From the NCBI GenBank assembly GCA_944989445.1, contig CALYLW010000989.1, positions 1 to 64,000 on the forward strand: DNA of 64,000 bases, given 5' to 3'. Source of the stretch: Ampullaceana balthica (taxonomy: Eukaryota > Mollusca > Gastropoda > Lymnaeidae). The translations under genes and the position numbers were made by a program. A model generated the notes under the pieces. That model did no database searches, was not told where the DNA came from, and worked only from the letters and a program-made list of their open reading frames with translations. The number at the start of each line of letters is the position of its first letter. Position 1 is the stretch's first letter. Positions 1-12,775 of this stretch are shown here, one piece after another.

Positions 1-26
1 TCCCTTATATTAACTTCGCGGCCGTC

Positions 27-57
<31 letters not shown>

Positions 58-3000
58 CTCTCTCATCATCTCATGGGCTCGGCGGGCGGAAAAACAGAAG
101 TCAAAAATGACCCACTTCCAATGATCCGATCGAACTGAAATTTGGCACACGGACCCGTCTTACCTAACAATGCATCGTATCAAAATTTCAGATCGATCGA
201 ACGTACCGTAATTAAATTAATGCATTTTTAGTTTATCCTTATATGAGGTATGTAATTTTAATTCACGATTTGTTATTGTTTTTTTGCCACGTGAAAGTTT
301 GAGCATTGAGGCGACCCAACGAAACGACGGTGCGCTTTTGTTTACATTTTACGTGTCACTCTGAGCTCGGTCAAGCGAATCGGTGACCAGACTTTTCCCC
401 TCTCCCCCCACCCACCCCTCCCCCCCCACTAGGGTTATGATGCAAAGTTGAGTTAAGACAGATTCAGTCTGTAAATGTTTGAATATAATCAATACTTTTA
501 GTTATGTCTCATCTATAAGGGATTTATAGTCAAAAACTTTGTTTTTACGGGGTTGTTTAATTAAATCCCTTATATTAACTTCACCGCCGTCTCTCTCTGT
601 CTGTCTGTCTCTCTCTCTGTCTCTCTCTCATCATCTCATGGGCTCGGCGGGCGGAAAAACAAAAGTCGAAAATGACCCACTTCCAATGATCCGATCGAAC
701 TGAAATTTGGCACACGGACCCGTCTTACCTAACAATGCATCGTATCAAAATTTCAGATCGATCGAACGTACAGAAATTAAATTAATGCATTTTTAGTTTA
801 TCCTTATATGAGGTATGTAATTTTAATTCACGATTTGTTATTGTTTTTTTGCCACGTGAAAGTTTGAGCATTGAGGCGACCCAACGAAACGACGGTGCGC
901 TTTTGTTTACATTTTACGTGTCACTCTGAGCTCGGTCAAGCGAATCGGTGACCAGACTTTTCCCCTCTCCCCCCCACCCACCCCTCCCCCCCCCCACTAG
1001 GGTTATGATGCAAAGTTGAGTTAAGACAGATTCAGTCTGTAAATGTTTGAATATAATCAATACTTTTAGTTATGTCTCATCTATAAGGGATTTATAGTCA
1101 AAAACTTTGTTTTTACGGGGTTGTTTAATTAAATCCCTTATATTAACTTCACCGCCGTCTCTCTCTGTCTCTCTGTCTGTCATCATCTCATGGGCTCGGC
1201 GGGCGGAAAAACAGAAGTCAAAAATGACCCACTTCCAATGATCCGATCGAACTGAAATTTGGCACACGGACCCGTCTTACCTAACAATGCATCGTATCAA
1301 AATTTCAGATCGATCGAACGTACAGAAATTAAATTAATGCATTTTTAGTTTATCCTTATATGAGGTATGTAATTTTAATTCACGATTTGTTATTGTTTTT
1401 TTTGCCACGTGAAAGTTTGAGCATTGAGGCGACCCAACGAAACGACGGTGCGCTTTTGTTTACATTTTACGTGTCACTCTGAGCTCGGTCAAGCGAATCG
1501 GTGACCAGACTTTTCCCCTCTCCCCCCACCCACCCCTCCCCCCCCCCACTAGGGTTATGATGCAAAGTTGAGTTAAGACAGATTCAGTCTGTAAATGTTT
1601 GAATATAATCAATACTTTTAGTTATGTCTCATCTATAAGGGATTTATAGTCAAAAACTTTGTTTTTACGGGGTTGTTTAATTAAATCCCTTATATTAACT
1701 TCACCGCCGTCTCTCTCTGTCTCTCTGTCTGTCATCATCTCATGGGCTCGGCGGGCGGAAAAACAGAAGTCAAAAATGACCCACTTCCAATGATCCGATC
1801 GAACTGAAATTTGGCACACGGACCCGTCTTACCTAACAATGCATCGTATCAAAATTTCAGATCGATCGAACGTACCGTAATTAAATTAATGCATTTTTAG
1901 TTTATCCTTATATGAGGTATGTAATTTAAAATCACGATTTGTTATTGTTTTTTTTGCCACGTGAAAGTTTGAGCATTGAGGCGACCCAACGAAACGACGG
2001 TGCGCTTTTGTTTACATTTTACGTGTCACTCTGAGCTCGGTCAAGCGAATCGGTGACCAGACTTTTCCCCTCTCCCCCTCCCACCCACCCCTCCACCCAC
2101 CCCTCCCCCCCTAGGGTTATGAAGCAAACTTGTGTTAAGACAGATTCAGTCTGTAAATGTTTGAAAATAATCAATACTGTTAGTTATGTCTCATATATAA
2201 GGGATTTATAGTCAAAAACTTTGTTTTTACGGGTTTGTTAAATCCCTTATATTAACTTCACGGCCGTCTCTCTCTGTCTCTCTCTCATCATCTCATGGGC
2301 TCGGCGGGCGGAAAAACAAAAGTCAAAAATGTCCCACTTCCAATGATCCGATCGAACTGAAATTTGGCACACGGACCCGTCTTACCTAACAATGCATCGT
2401 ATCAAAATTTCAGATCGATCGAACGTACCGTAATTAAATTAATGCATTTTTAGTTTATCCTTATATGAGGTATGTAATTTAAAATCACGATTTGTTATTG
2501 TTTTTTTGCCACGTGAAAGTTTGAGCATTGAGGCGACCCAACGAAACGACGGTGCGCTTTTGTTTACATTTTACGTGTCACTCTGAGCTCGGTCAAGCGA
2601 ATCGGTGACCAGACTTTTCCCCTCTCCCCCTCCCACCCACCCCTCCCCCCTAGGGTTATGAAGCAAACTTGTGTTAAGACAGATTCAGTCTGTAAATGTT
2701 TGAAAATAATCAATACTGTTAGTTCTGTCTCATATATAAGGGATTTATAGTCAAAAACTTTGTTTTTACGGGTTTGTTTTATTAAATCCCTTATATTAAC
2801 TTCGCGGCCGTCTCTCTCTCTCATCATCTCATGGGCTCGGCGGGCGGAAAATCAGAAGTCAAAAATGACCCACTTCCAATGATCCGATCGAACTGAAATT
2901 TGGCACACGGACCCGTCTTAGCTAACAATGCATCGTATCAAAATTTCAGATCGATCGAACGTACCGTAATTAAATTAATGCATTTTTAGTTTATCCTTAT

Positions 3001-3320
3001 ATGAGGTATGTAATTTAAATTCACGATTTGTTATTGTTTTTTTGCCACGTGAAAGTTTGAGCATTGAGGCTACCCAACGAAACGACGGTGCGCTTTTGTT
3101 TACATTTTACGTGTCACTCTGAGCTCGGTCAAGCGAATCGGTGACCAGACTTTTCCCCTCTCCCCCTCCCACCCACCCCTCCCCCCCTAGGGTTATGAAG
3201 CAAACTTGTGTTAAGACAGGTTCAGTCTGTAAATGTTTGAAAATAATCAATACTGTTAGTTATGTCTCATATATAAGGGATTTATAGTCAAAAACTTTGT
3301 TTTTACGGGTTTGTTTTATT
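1..3320 (+). repeat. R1 tandem array, six ~545-568 bp units
   Basis: Six head-to-tail copies, with units starting near 1, 566, 1134, 1686, 2243 and 2787. Each begins tcccttatattaacttc, has a short TCTCTG-rich microsatellite, a conserved block around aatgcatcgtatcaaaattt, a C-rich tract, and ends ataagggatttatagtcaaa then acgggtttgtttta. The start (aaatccctta) and a site near the end (taagggattt) are inverted copies of each other, giving a subterminal inverted repeat. Diverged copies recur at 14.8, 32, 36, 37.6 and 50-53 kb, so this is a dispersed family locally amplified in tandem. Subterminal inversions, an internal microsatellite and tandem arrangement resemble HINE/pearl-type Helitron relatives; that assignment is inference. 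Short open frames inside the units are identical between units and are not genes. Confidence 0.9.
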
Positions 3321-3494
3321 ATCTTACTTAGTTATTACTTTTCCAAGATATAATATATATTATATAATGTAAATTTAATTTCAGTACTTGTGTAAGTTGT
3401 TTGTACTGACGAAGGCATTAGTCGAAAGTTAACTTTTGTATTTTGTCAATTTTTTATTTCTTTTTTTTAATATTTCTTTATTTAAAAATAATAA

Positions 3495-3700
3495 TTTTTT
3501 GTGTGTGCCCCATAACCTCGTGGTCGTAGGGGGTTCTAATGTTTCCATTAGAGCTTTCTCGGGGCTTGGTAGACTTGGCGGCATCCATCTCCTCTCAAAG
3601 TCAGTGGAAGCCTTTTTTAGCAATAGTCATTGATCAACATGTTTTATTATGGCTTAACGTGGGCTAGATCCACGCACCCCAGCTTGTGAGTTTGTCTATT
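3495..3700 (-). mobile_element. tRNA-derived SINE, reverse orientation
   Basis: Read on the minus strand this begins with cacaagctggggtgcgtgga and a box-B-like segment, then a body containing ctctaatggaaacattag. Both parts match the SINE at 33268-33530 in the opposite orientation. Two orientations with the same order of head and body support a retroposed element. The tail side (3430-3495) is A/T rich. Its boundaries are approximate and no target duplication was found. Confidence 0.7.
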
Positions 3701-3760
3701 AATAAAGCTTTATTATTTTTGTTTTGACCACACAATTCGTTTGCGTTTCTTGTATTTTTA

Positions 3761-4738
3761 CCTCATATGACATCTGTGATGGTTGAACACATAGACTCTG
3801 ACCTCAGATGACCTTTGTTATGGTTGAACACACCTCACTCTGAACTCATATGACCTCTGTTATGGTTGAACACATATACTCTGACCTCAGATGACCTCTG
3901 TTATGGTTGAACACACCTCACTCTGACCTCAGATGACCTCTGTTATGGTTGAACACACCTAACTCTGACCCCAGATGACCTCTGTTATGGTTGAACACAC
4001 CTCACTCTGACCTCATATGACCTCTGTTATGGTTGAACACACCTCACTCTGACCTCATATGACCTCTGTTATGTTTGAACACACCTCACTCTGACCTCAT
4101 ATGACCTCTGTTATGGTTGAACACACCTCACTCTGACCTCATATGACCTCTGTTATGGTTGAACACACCTCACTCTGACCCCAGATGACCTCTGTTATGG
4201 TTGAACACACCTCACTCTGACCTCATATGACCTCTGTTATGGTTGAGCACACCTCACTCTGACCTCATATGACCTCTGTTATGGTTGAACACACCTCACT
4301 CTGACCTCATACGACCTCTGTTATGGTTGAACACATCTCATTCTGATCTCAGATGACATCTGTGATGGTTGAGTTCATCTCACTCTGACCTCAGATGACC
4401 TCTGTGATGGTTGAGTTCATCTCACTCTGGCCTCAGATGACCTCTGTGATGGTTGAGTTCATCTCACTCTGGCCTCAGATGACCTCTGTGATGGTTGAGT
4501 TCATCTCACTCTGACCTCAGATGACCTATGTGATGGTTGAGTTCATCTCACTCTGGCCTCAGATGACCTCTGTGATGGTTGAGTTCATCTCACTCTGACC
4601 TCAGATGACCTATGTGATGGTTGAGTTCATCTACCTCTGACCTCAGATGACCTCTGTGATGGTTGAGTTCATCTCACTCTGACCTCAGATGACCTATGTG
4701 ATGGTTGAACACATCTCACTTTGACCTCAGATGACCCC
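3761..4738. repeat. 42-bp minisatellite, ~23 copies
   Basis: The unit is 42 bp with core gacctctgttatggttgaac. The left part (to ~4345) carries acacacctcactctgacc; the right part (~4345-4700) carries gtgatggttgagttcatctc. The array is therefore two subfamilies that expanded side by side. Confidence 0.95.
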
Positions 4739-5084
4739 TGACACAACGAGAGACTTGAGAGTATCGTTCTACTACAGCTAAATTACTTTATGGGGATTTC
4801 CGCGTCAAATTACGCACCTTGCAGGTAACACACGGTCGACTAAGACGGTCGTAAATATCTTGGCCTAAAAAAGCCAAATTACTTTATTGGCACTCTGTTC
4901 GTTTGGTCTGCAAATAAAATTAATCTGGCATCTGCTTTGGCCGCCAACGTGAAAACTGTTATAGCCCTGGTAACTACTTGAGATTACGGCAGCGTCAAGC
5001 ACCGACCACTAGTGCCCCTAGCGACCACTGGCATTGTGCTAGGCCTGCCCAATTGACTACTGGCCCTGATTTGGCCAGGGTATC
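4739..5084. other. Unassigned sequence between arrays
   Basis: No credible gene, RNA or transposon end seen. The last ~50 bases grade into the 31-bp array. Confidence 0.6.
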
Positions 5085-5391
5085 CAACCACTGACCTCTA
5101 CTTGGCCATGACATTCAACCACTGACCTCTACTTGGCCATGACATCCGACCATTGACCTCTACTTGACCATGACCCACAACCACGGACCTCTACTTGACC
5201 AAGACATCCAACCACTGACCTCTACTTGACCATGACATCCGACCACGGACCTCTACTTGACCAGGACCCACAACCACTGACCTCTACTTGACCATCACAT
5301 CCAACCACTGACCTCTACTTGTCCAGGACCCACAACCACGAACCTCTACTTGGCCAGGACATCAGACCACTGACATCTGGGTGGCCAGAAC
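5085..5391. repeat. 31-bp minisatellite, ~10 copies
   Basis: Ten units of 31 bp with core ccactgacctctacttg. Units alternate irregularly between endings gacatc and gaccca, so the array is moderately diverged and probably old. Confidence 0.9.
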
Positions 5392-5594
5392 ATATTCGAT
5401 TAATGTGACTTTGAACTGCAGGGAAACTTGGCTGACAGGACAAGTACGTCATATTACTCCCGCTCGCTCTCATCCCGGAGCGTCCAACAGTCACACGGGT
5501 AAATGAGACACGTCAGCTACGTATGCTGCCTTGTCTTGGGAAAAGAGGCATCCACTTGAAATGTCCGCTCTATTGCGACTGATCTCATCATTTT

Positions 5595-7699
5595 GAATAC
5601 GTTGTGAAGCCAGTCTTAGGAATACGTGGTGAAGGCAGTAAGTACTAGGAATACGTGCATGATGAAGGCAGTCCTAGGAATACGTGGTGAAGGCAGTCCT
5701 AGGAATACGTGGTGAAGCCAGTACTGGGAATACGTGGTGAAGCCAGTACTAGGAATACGGGGTGAAGCCAGTACTAGGAATACTTGGTGAAGGCAGTCCT
5801 AGGAATACGTGGTGAAGCCAGTACTAGGAATACGTGGTGAAGCCAGTCCTAGGAATACGTGGTGAAGCCAGTACTAGGAATACTTGGTGAAGCCAGTACT
5901 AGGAATACGTGGTGAAGCCAGTACTAGGAATACGTGGTGAAGCCAGTCCTAGGAATACTTGGTGAAGCCAGTACTAGGAATACGTGGTGAAGCCAGTACT
6001 AGGAATACGTGGTGAAGCCAGTACTAGGAATACGTGTGAAGCCAATACTAGGAATACTTGGTGAAGCCAGTACTAGGAATACGGGGTGAAGCCAGTACTA
6101 GGAATACTTGGTGAAGCCAGTACAAGGAATACGTGGTGAAGCCAGTACTAGAAATACGTGGTGAAGCCAGTACTAGGAATAAGTGGTGAAGCCAGTACTA
6201 GGAATACGTGGTGAAGCCAGTACTAGGAATACTTGGTGAAGCCAGTACTAGGAATACGTGGTGAAGCCAGTACTAGGAATACTTGGTGAAGCCAGTACTA
6301 GGAATACGTGGTGAAGCCAGTACTAGGAATACGTGGTGAAGGCAGTACTAGGAATACGTGGTGAAGCCAGTACTAGGAATACGTGGTGAAGCCAGAACTA
6401 GGAATACGTGGTGAAGTCAGTACTAGGAATACTTGGTGAAGCCAGTACTAGGAATACTTGGTGAAGCCAGTACTAGGAATACGTGGTGAAGCCAGTACTA
6501 GGAATACGTGGTGAAGCCAGTACTAGGAATACGTGGTGAAGCCAGTCCTAGGAATACTTGGTGAAGCCAGTACTAGGAATACGTGGTGAAGCCAGTACTA
6601 GGAATACGTGGTGAAGCCAGTACTAGGAATACGTGTGAAGCCAATACTAGGAATACTTGGTGAAGCCAGTACTAGGAATACGGGGTGAAGCCAGTACTAG
6701 GAATACTTGGTGAAGCCAGTACTAGGAATACGTGGTGAAGCCAGTACTAGAAATACGTGGTGAAGCCAGTACTAGGAATACGTGGTGAAGCCAGTACTTG
6801 GAATACTTGGTGAAGCCAGTACTAGGAATACGTGGTGAAGCCAGTACTAGGAATACGTGGTGAAGCCAGTACTAGGAATACGTGGTGAAGCCAGTACTAG
6901 GAATACGTGGTGAAGCCAGTCCTAGGAATACTTGGTGAAGCCAGTACTAGGAATACGTGGTGAAGCCAGTACTAGGAATACGTGGTGAAGCCAGTACTAG
7001 GAATACGTGTGAAGCCAATACTAGGAATACTTGGTGAAGCCAGTACTAGGAATACGGGGTGAAGCCAGTACTAGGAATACTTGGTGAAGCCAGTACTAGG
7101 AATACGTGGTGAAGCCAGTACTAGAAATACGTGGTGAAGCCAGTACTAGGAATACGTGGTGAAGCCAGTACTAGGAATACGTGGTGAAGCCAGTACTAGG
7201 AATACTTGGTGAAGCCAGTACTAGGAAAACGTGGTGAAGCCAGTACTAGGAATACTTGGTGAAGCCAGTACTAGGAATACGTGGTGAAGCCAGTACTAGG
7301 AATACGTGGTGAAGGCAGTACTAGGAATACGTGGTGAAGCCAGTACTAGGAATACGTGGTGAAGCCAGAACTAGGAATACGTGGTGAAGCCAGTACTAGG
7401 AATACTTGGTGAAGCCAGTACTAGGAATACTTGGTGAAGCCAGTACTAGGAATACTTGGTGAAGCCAGTACTTGGAATACTTGGTGAAGCCAGTACTAGG
7501 AATACTTGGTGAAGCCAGTACTAGGAATACGTGGTGAAGCCAGTACTAGGAATACTTGGTGAAGCCAGTACTAGGAATACGTGGTGAAGCCAGTCCTAGG
7601 AATACTTGGTGAAGCCAGTACTAGGAATACGTGATGAAGCCAGTACTAGGAATACGTGCATGGTGAAGCCAGTCCTAGGAATACTTGGTGAAGGCAGTA
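5595..7699. repeat. 25-bp minisatellite, ~84 copies, with higher-order blocks
   Basis: The unit is 25 bp: aggaatacgtggtgaagcca plus gtact. Variants (cgtgg, cttgg, cgggg; gtact, gtcct) form longer repeating blocks. The distinctive 24-bp variant tacgtgtgaagccaatac recurs near 6030, 6630 and 7004, each time inside the same run of neighbouring variants. The spacings, 599 and 374 bp, equal whole numbers of units, so multi-unit segments were duplicated within the array. Confidence 0.95.
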
Positions 7700-7806
7700 G
7701 GTTCCTGCTATGAATACACAGTGGCAAAGCGCTGACTTGAAAACAGCTGATTCACAAAATAAAATAAAAATCTCCCTTGTCAGAATGAAGTGATTGACTC
7801 TAAAAG

Positions 7807-9318
7807 AATGCCATAGTTGTAATAAATGCCATAGTTGTAATAAATGCCATAGTTGTAATAAATGCCATAGTTGTAATAAATGCCATAGTTGTAATAAATG
7901 CCATAGTTGTAATAAATGCCATAGTTGTAATAAATGCCATAGTTGTAATAAATGCCATAGTTGTAATAAATGCCATAGTTGTAATAAATGCCATAGTTGT
8001 AATAAATGCCATAGTTGTAATAAATGCCATAGTTGTAATAAATGCCATAGTTGTAATAAATGCCATAGTTGTAATAAATGCCATAGTTGTAATAAATGCC
8101 ATAGTTGTAATAAATGCCATAGTTGTAATAAATGCCATAGTTGTAATAAATGCCATAGTTGTAATAAATGCCATAGTTGTAATAAATGCCATAGTTGTAA
8201 TAAATGCCATAGTTGTAATAAATGCCATAGTTGTAATAAATGCCATAGTTGTAATAAATGCCATAGTTGTAATAAATGCCATAGTTGTAATAAATGCCAT
8301 AGTTGTAATAAATGCCATAGTTGTAATAAATGCCATAGTTGTAATAAATGCCATAGTTGTAATAAATGCCATAGTTGTAATAAATGCCATAGTTGTAATA
8401 AATGCCATAGTTGTAATAAATGCCATAGTTGTAATAAATGCCATAGTTGTAATAAATGCCATAGTTGTAATAAATGCCATAGTTGTAATAAATGCCATAG
8501 TTGTAATAAATGCCATAGTTGTAATAAATGCCATAGTTGTAATAAATGCCATAGTTGTAATAAATGCCATAGTTGTAATAAATGCCATAGTTGTAATAAA
8601 TGCCATAGTTGTAATAAATGCCATAGTTGTAATAAATGCCATAGTTGTAATAAATGCCATAGTTGTAATAAATGCCATAGTTGTAATAAATGCCATAGTT
8701 GTAATAAATGCCATAGTTGTAATAAATGCCATAGTTGTAATAAATGCCATAGTTGTAATAAATGCCATAGTTGTAATAAATGCCATAGTTGTAATAAATG
8801 CCATAGTTGTAATAAATGCCATAGTTGTAATAAATGCCATAGTTGTAATAAATGCCATAGTTGTAATAAATGCCATAGTTGTAATAAATGCCATAGTTGT
8901 AATAAATGCCATAGTTGTAATAAATGCCATAGTTGTAATAAATGCCATAGTTGTAATAAATGCCATAGTTGTAATAAATGCCATAGTTGTAATAAATGCC
9001 ATAGTTGTAATAAATGCCATAGTTGTAATAAATGCCATAGTTGTAATAAATGCCATAGTTGTAATAAATGCCATAGTTGTAATAAATGCCATAGTTGTAA
9101 TAAATGCCATAGTTGTAATAAATGCCATAGTTGTAATAAATGCCATAGTTGTAATAAATGCCATAGTTGTAATAAATGCCATAGTTGTAATAAATGCCAT
9201 AGTTGTAATAAATGCCATAGTTGTAATAAATGCCATAGTTGTAATAAATGCCATAGTTGTAATAAATGCCATAGTTGTAATAAATGCCATAGTTGTAATA
9301 AATGCCATAGTTGTAATA
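7807..9318. repeat. 18-bp minisatellite, 84 apparently identical copies
   Basis: The unit aatgccatagttgtaata repeats 84 times (1512 bp exactly) and I see no base change. Because 18 is a multiple of 3 and the unit has no stop in these frames, both strands read open: a Cys/His-rich CHSCNK hexapeptide repeat on plus and MAFITT on minus. With no start context, flanking coding sequence or codon-level variation, I treat neither as a gene. Such homogeneity implies a very recent expansion or an assembly effect. Confidence 0.97.
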
Positions 9319-9960
9319 AATGAACTATAAATTAAAAAGACTCAGAAATTAGCACGGGAATAGCTGAAATACAACATATAATAATGCATTTAATAAATTA
9401 AAAACGTAAGTTCTCAAGAGAAAATTAAATTTCGCTGTGAAATAATATGTGTAAAATCTGTAGGTTTACCCGTAACCATTTGAGAACCGTTCTACGTTGA
9501 TGTAAACAATGAGCATGTCTTTGTTGTGTACTAACAGCACCCAGGATAACTGAACTCGATTTAGATTAATCCACTGGACAGTTTTAACTTCACACATTAA
9601 ATTCTAAATGTCTGTCTATAGTTCTGAGTAAATAAACGTCTGTCCTATTTGTTTGTCTATCTGTATGTCTATTTGTATGTGGGCCCTAGATTGGCCCTGG
9701 TCCACAACGCTATTAATCATTGTCTTATTTTCATCAAACTGAACCCTGCCTAATATCGACCTTTGACCCCTCTAGAGCCTCCATGACCTACCCTGTCGAA
9801 GCCCTTGTTTTTTTTCCCCTCGGACTCCATTATTCCAGTGTACCCCCCCCACCACCCTTCTCCTCTACACGCCAGTTATGTCACAACATCTCTCCCCCAA
9901 CCCTCCTACATCAATTAAATAGGAAGTTGTGGGGGAGAGGAGGGATACATCTCTTGGCCA
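9319..9960. other. Unassigned sequence, partly CT/AC-rich
   Basis: A/T-rich in the first half, with a short ctgtctatttgtatgt-like run near 9640-9680 and a C-rich stretch near 9840-9910. The frame beginning near 9720 runs straight into the next array and shows no coding character. Confidence 0.6.
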
Positions 9961-11116
9961 TTACTCGCGTCTCTGGTCGCTGACTCGCGTCTCTGGTCGC
10001 TGACTCGCGTCTCTGGTCGCTGACTCGCGTCTCTGGTCGCTGACTCGCGTCTCTGGTCGCTGACTCGCGTCTCTGGTCGCTGACTCGCGTCTCTGGTCGC
10101 TGACTCGCGTCTCTGGTCGCTGACTCGCGTCTCTGGTCGCTGACTCGCGTCTCTGGTCGCTGACTCGCGTCTCTGGTCGCTGACTCGCGTCTCAGGTCAC
10201 TGACTCGCGTCTCTGGTCGCTGACTCACGTCTCTGGTCACTGACTCGCGTCTCTTGTGACTGACTCGCGTCTCTTGTGACTGACTCGCGTCTCTGATCGC
10301 TGACTCGCGTCTCTGGTCACTGACTCGCGTCTCTTGTGACTGACTCGCGTCTCTGGTCACTGACTCGCGTCTCAGGTCACTGACTCGCGTCTCTTGTGAC
10401 TGACTCGCGTCTCTTGTGACTGACTCGCGTCTCTGGTCGCTGACTCGCGTCTCTGGTCACTGACTCGCGTCTCTTGTGACTGACTCGCGTCTCTGGTCAC
10501 TGACTCGCGTCTCTTGTGACTGACTCGCGTCTCTTGTGACTGACTCGCGTCTCTGGTCACTGACTCGCGTCTCTTGTCACTGACTCGCGTCTCAGGTCAC
10601 TGACTCGCGTCTCAGGTCACTGACTCGCGTCTCTTGTGACTCACTCGCGTCTCTGGTCACTGACTCGCGTCTCTTGTGACTGACTCGCGTCTCTGGTCAC
10701 TGACTCGCGTCTCTTGTGACTGACTCACGTCTCTTGTGACTGACTCGCGTCTCTGGTCACTGACTCGCGTCTCTTGTGACTGACTCGCGTCTCTGGTCAC
10801 TGACTCGTGTCTCTTGTGACTGACTCACGTCTCTGGTCGCTGACTCGCGTCTCTTGTGACTGACTCACGTCTCTGGTTGCTGACTCACGTCTCTTGTGAC
10901 TGACTCGCGTCTCTGGTCGCTGACTCGCGTCTCTTGTGACTGACTCACGTCTCTGGTCGCTGACTCCCGTCTCTTGTGACTGACTCACGTCTCTGGTCGC
11001 TGACTCGCGTCTCTGGTCGCTGACTCGCGTCTCTGGTCGCTGACTCGCGTCTCTGGTCGTTGACTCGCGTCTCTGGTCGCTGACTCGCGTCTCTGGTCGC
11101 TGACTCACGTCTCCGT
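9961..11116. repeat. 20-bp minisatellite, ~58 copies
   Basis: The unit is tgactcgcgtctctggtcgc. The first ~11 copies are nearly identical. From ~10190 a second variant (ctcttgtgac) alternates with the first, and the right end returns to the first type. The homogeneous left edge suggests the newest expansion is there. Long minus-strand frames (a TRDASQRPE-type repeat) come from the repeat, not a gene. Confidence 0.95.
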
Positions 11117-11437
11117 CCGTTCTTGGCCCCCAAAATGTCAACCCTCAGCCGCCTTGAACTTGTGTCCCGTTAGTTGATTGGCCGGCAGAGCGCGTGACAC
11201 GGGCAAATCTGATTTGGCCGAATGATTACGGACTGGCGGTCGCTGAAATTCCCATCGCTTTGAACTGATTAGCTGGACAGGCCACGGGCCCTGGTCCCTC
11301 ACGGCCGCAGCCCTCATGAGCCGATGTCCATGTCTTCGCCATTGTTTTTCTGAGGGAGCTGACAAAGAGAGGGTGCGTATGGGGTGGAAATGAAAGGGGC
11401 TGCACGGGAAGGAACGGGTTCATCGGGGTTGTACAAT
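11117..11437. other. Unassigned sequence between arrays
   Basis: Single-copy, moderately GC-rich sequence. No gene or transposon terminus could be supported. Confidence 0.6.
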
Positions 11438-11719
11438 GTACATGTCCCACACACATATACACTAGAATATGTACATGTCCCACACACATATACACTAGAA
11501 TATGTACATGTCCCACACACATATACACTAGAATATGTACATGTCCCACACACATATACACTAGAATATGTACATGTCCCACACACATATACACTAGAAT
11601 ATGTGCATATCCCACACACATATACACTAGAATATGTACATGTCCCACACACATATACACTAGAATATGTACATGTCCCACACACATGTACACTAGAATA
11701 TGTACATGTCCCACACATA
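11438..11719. repeat. 33-bp minisatellite, ~8.5 copies
   Basis: Core tgtacatgtcccacacacat followed by atacactagaata. Few variants. The 33-bp unit keeps several frames open on both strands (for example a VPHTYTLEYVH repeat). Confidence 0.95.
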
Positions 11720-11964
11720 AACCAAGAGCATGTTTATGACCTGATGTTAAATACATGTACATTTGTTTTCTTCGTTTGTTCCATTATGAATTTTTACCTG
11801 GTCCTGCAGGTAAAAACTGCTAATAGAGACTCCAGGTAAATATGCATGAACGTCCTATTACCCATAAAAACTGAGTTAAGATGAGACCGTTTTAATAAGC
11901 TGTAGATACGTACGTTCATTATGGGGAGTAAGGCGAGACGAGCCACAGTGATATTCTTAATGTG

Positions 11965-12048
11965 ATTGTCCATTTTGTTATTCTCCCATAACATGACAAA
12001 ATTGTTCATTTTGTTATTCTCCCATAACATGACAAAATTGTTCATTTA
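11965..12048. repeat. 36-bp short tandem repeat, ~2.3 copies
   Basis: attgttcattttgttattct with its following 16 bases is repeated directly at 11965 and 12001, with a partial third copy at 12037. Confidence 0.9.
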
Positions 12049-12340
12049 ACTTTATCAATAAGGGCAGCGGGAAACAGACGAGGTTCTCAAACGACATGAC
12101 CAGGTACACCCCATGCAGTCAGGAGTAAAAGGTAAATAATATAAGATAAATAAATTTAAAAGGGAGAGAAAAATTGACGTTGAAGGGAGATGCGCAAATA
12201 CATTTCTAACAATACTTTTTAAAAAAATTATTATAATTTGTTACTATTTATAGCTAATAAATGTAAATTTTAATTTTAGATAACTTTGTTATGTCACACC
12301 CCCGCATATATATATATAATTCCTGTTGCCTTATGTATGA
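12049..12340. other. A/T-rich sequence, probable 5' side of Helitron A
   Basis: No gene seen. Runs of (TA)n near 12308 and an ATGT microsatellite near 12335 precede the region shared with other Helitron-like copies. The 5' terminus of that element could not be fixed and may lie here. Confidence 0.5.
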
Positions 12341-12364
12341 ATGTATGTATGTATGTGTGGATTT

Positions 12365-12761
12365 AACGCTATACTAATTTTAGAAAGCAGCGCACCAAAT
12401 TACTGCACCAATGCATCAAAAGTTGTGCAAATTAAAGATGCGCTGTAAAAAAATATTATATGACGTCATTGTTTTAGCTCATATTTTAATTTTGGAAAAG
12501 GGAACAATGTAAAAAGCGGATTTGATGATGGTTAATTATAAAATAAAAAAACAAAGGGGGTGCCGTAGGCGCCCTACAACCCCTATTATAAAATACTTTG
12601 TGTACATTTCAGAAAGTTTAATATTTCGTATTTATCAAATAAGGACAAGTTAGTTGGGCTTTTGAAAAAGGTCGGCGCCGTAGGCTTCCTAAAAAAAGTG
12701 CATTTTTTCAAAATAGATTTCAGCTGAAAACTTCCGTCATTTTTGACGGGTGATACGCTAG
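12365..12761 (+). mobile_element. Helitron-like element A, 3' end resolved
   Basis: The 3' end has the standard Helitron layout: a 6-bp stem hairpin (ccgtca/tgacgg, 12734-12749), eight bases, then CTAG at 12758-12761. The same terminus occurs at 14088-14091 and 34812-34815, after shared sequence including tttcagctgaaaac. Interior blocks (agcgcaccaaattactgcac and ggcgccgtaggc) also recur. It is non-autonomous, with no Rep/helicase coding sequence. The 5' boundary given is only where shared sequence starts. Confidence 0.75.
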
Positions 12762-12775
12762 TATATATAAATATA

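Noticed and set aside
7794..9323. 509-residue Cys/His-rich open frame (CHSCNK repeat), zinc-knuckle-like in appearance
   Set aside because: It is an exact 18-bp tandem repeat, equally open on the other strand, with no flanking coding sequence or coding-type variation.
5595..11116. CRISPR array
   Set aside because: The repeats are contiguous with no unique spacers and no cas genes, and the sequence is of animal type.
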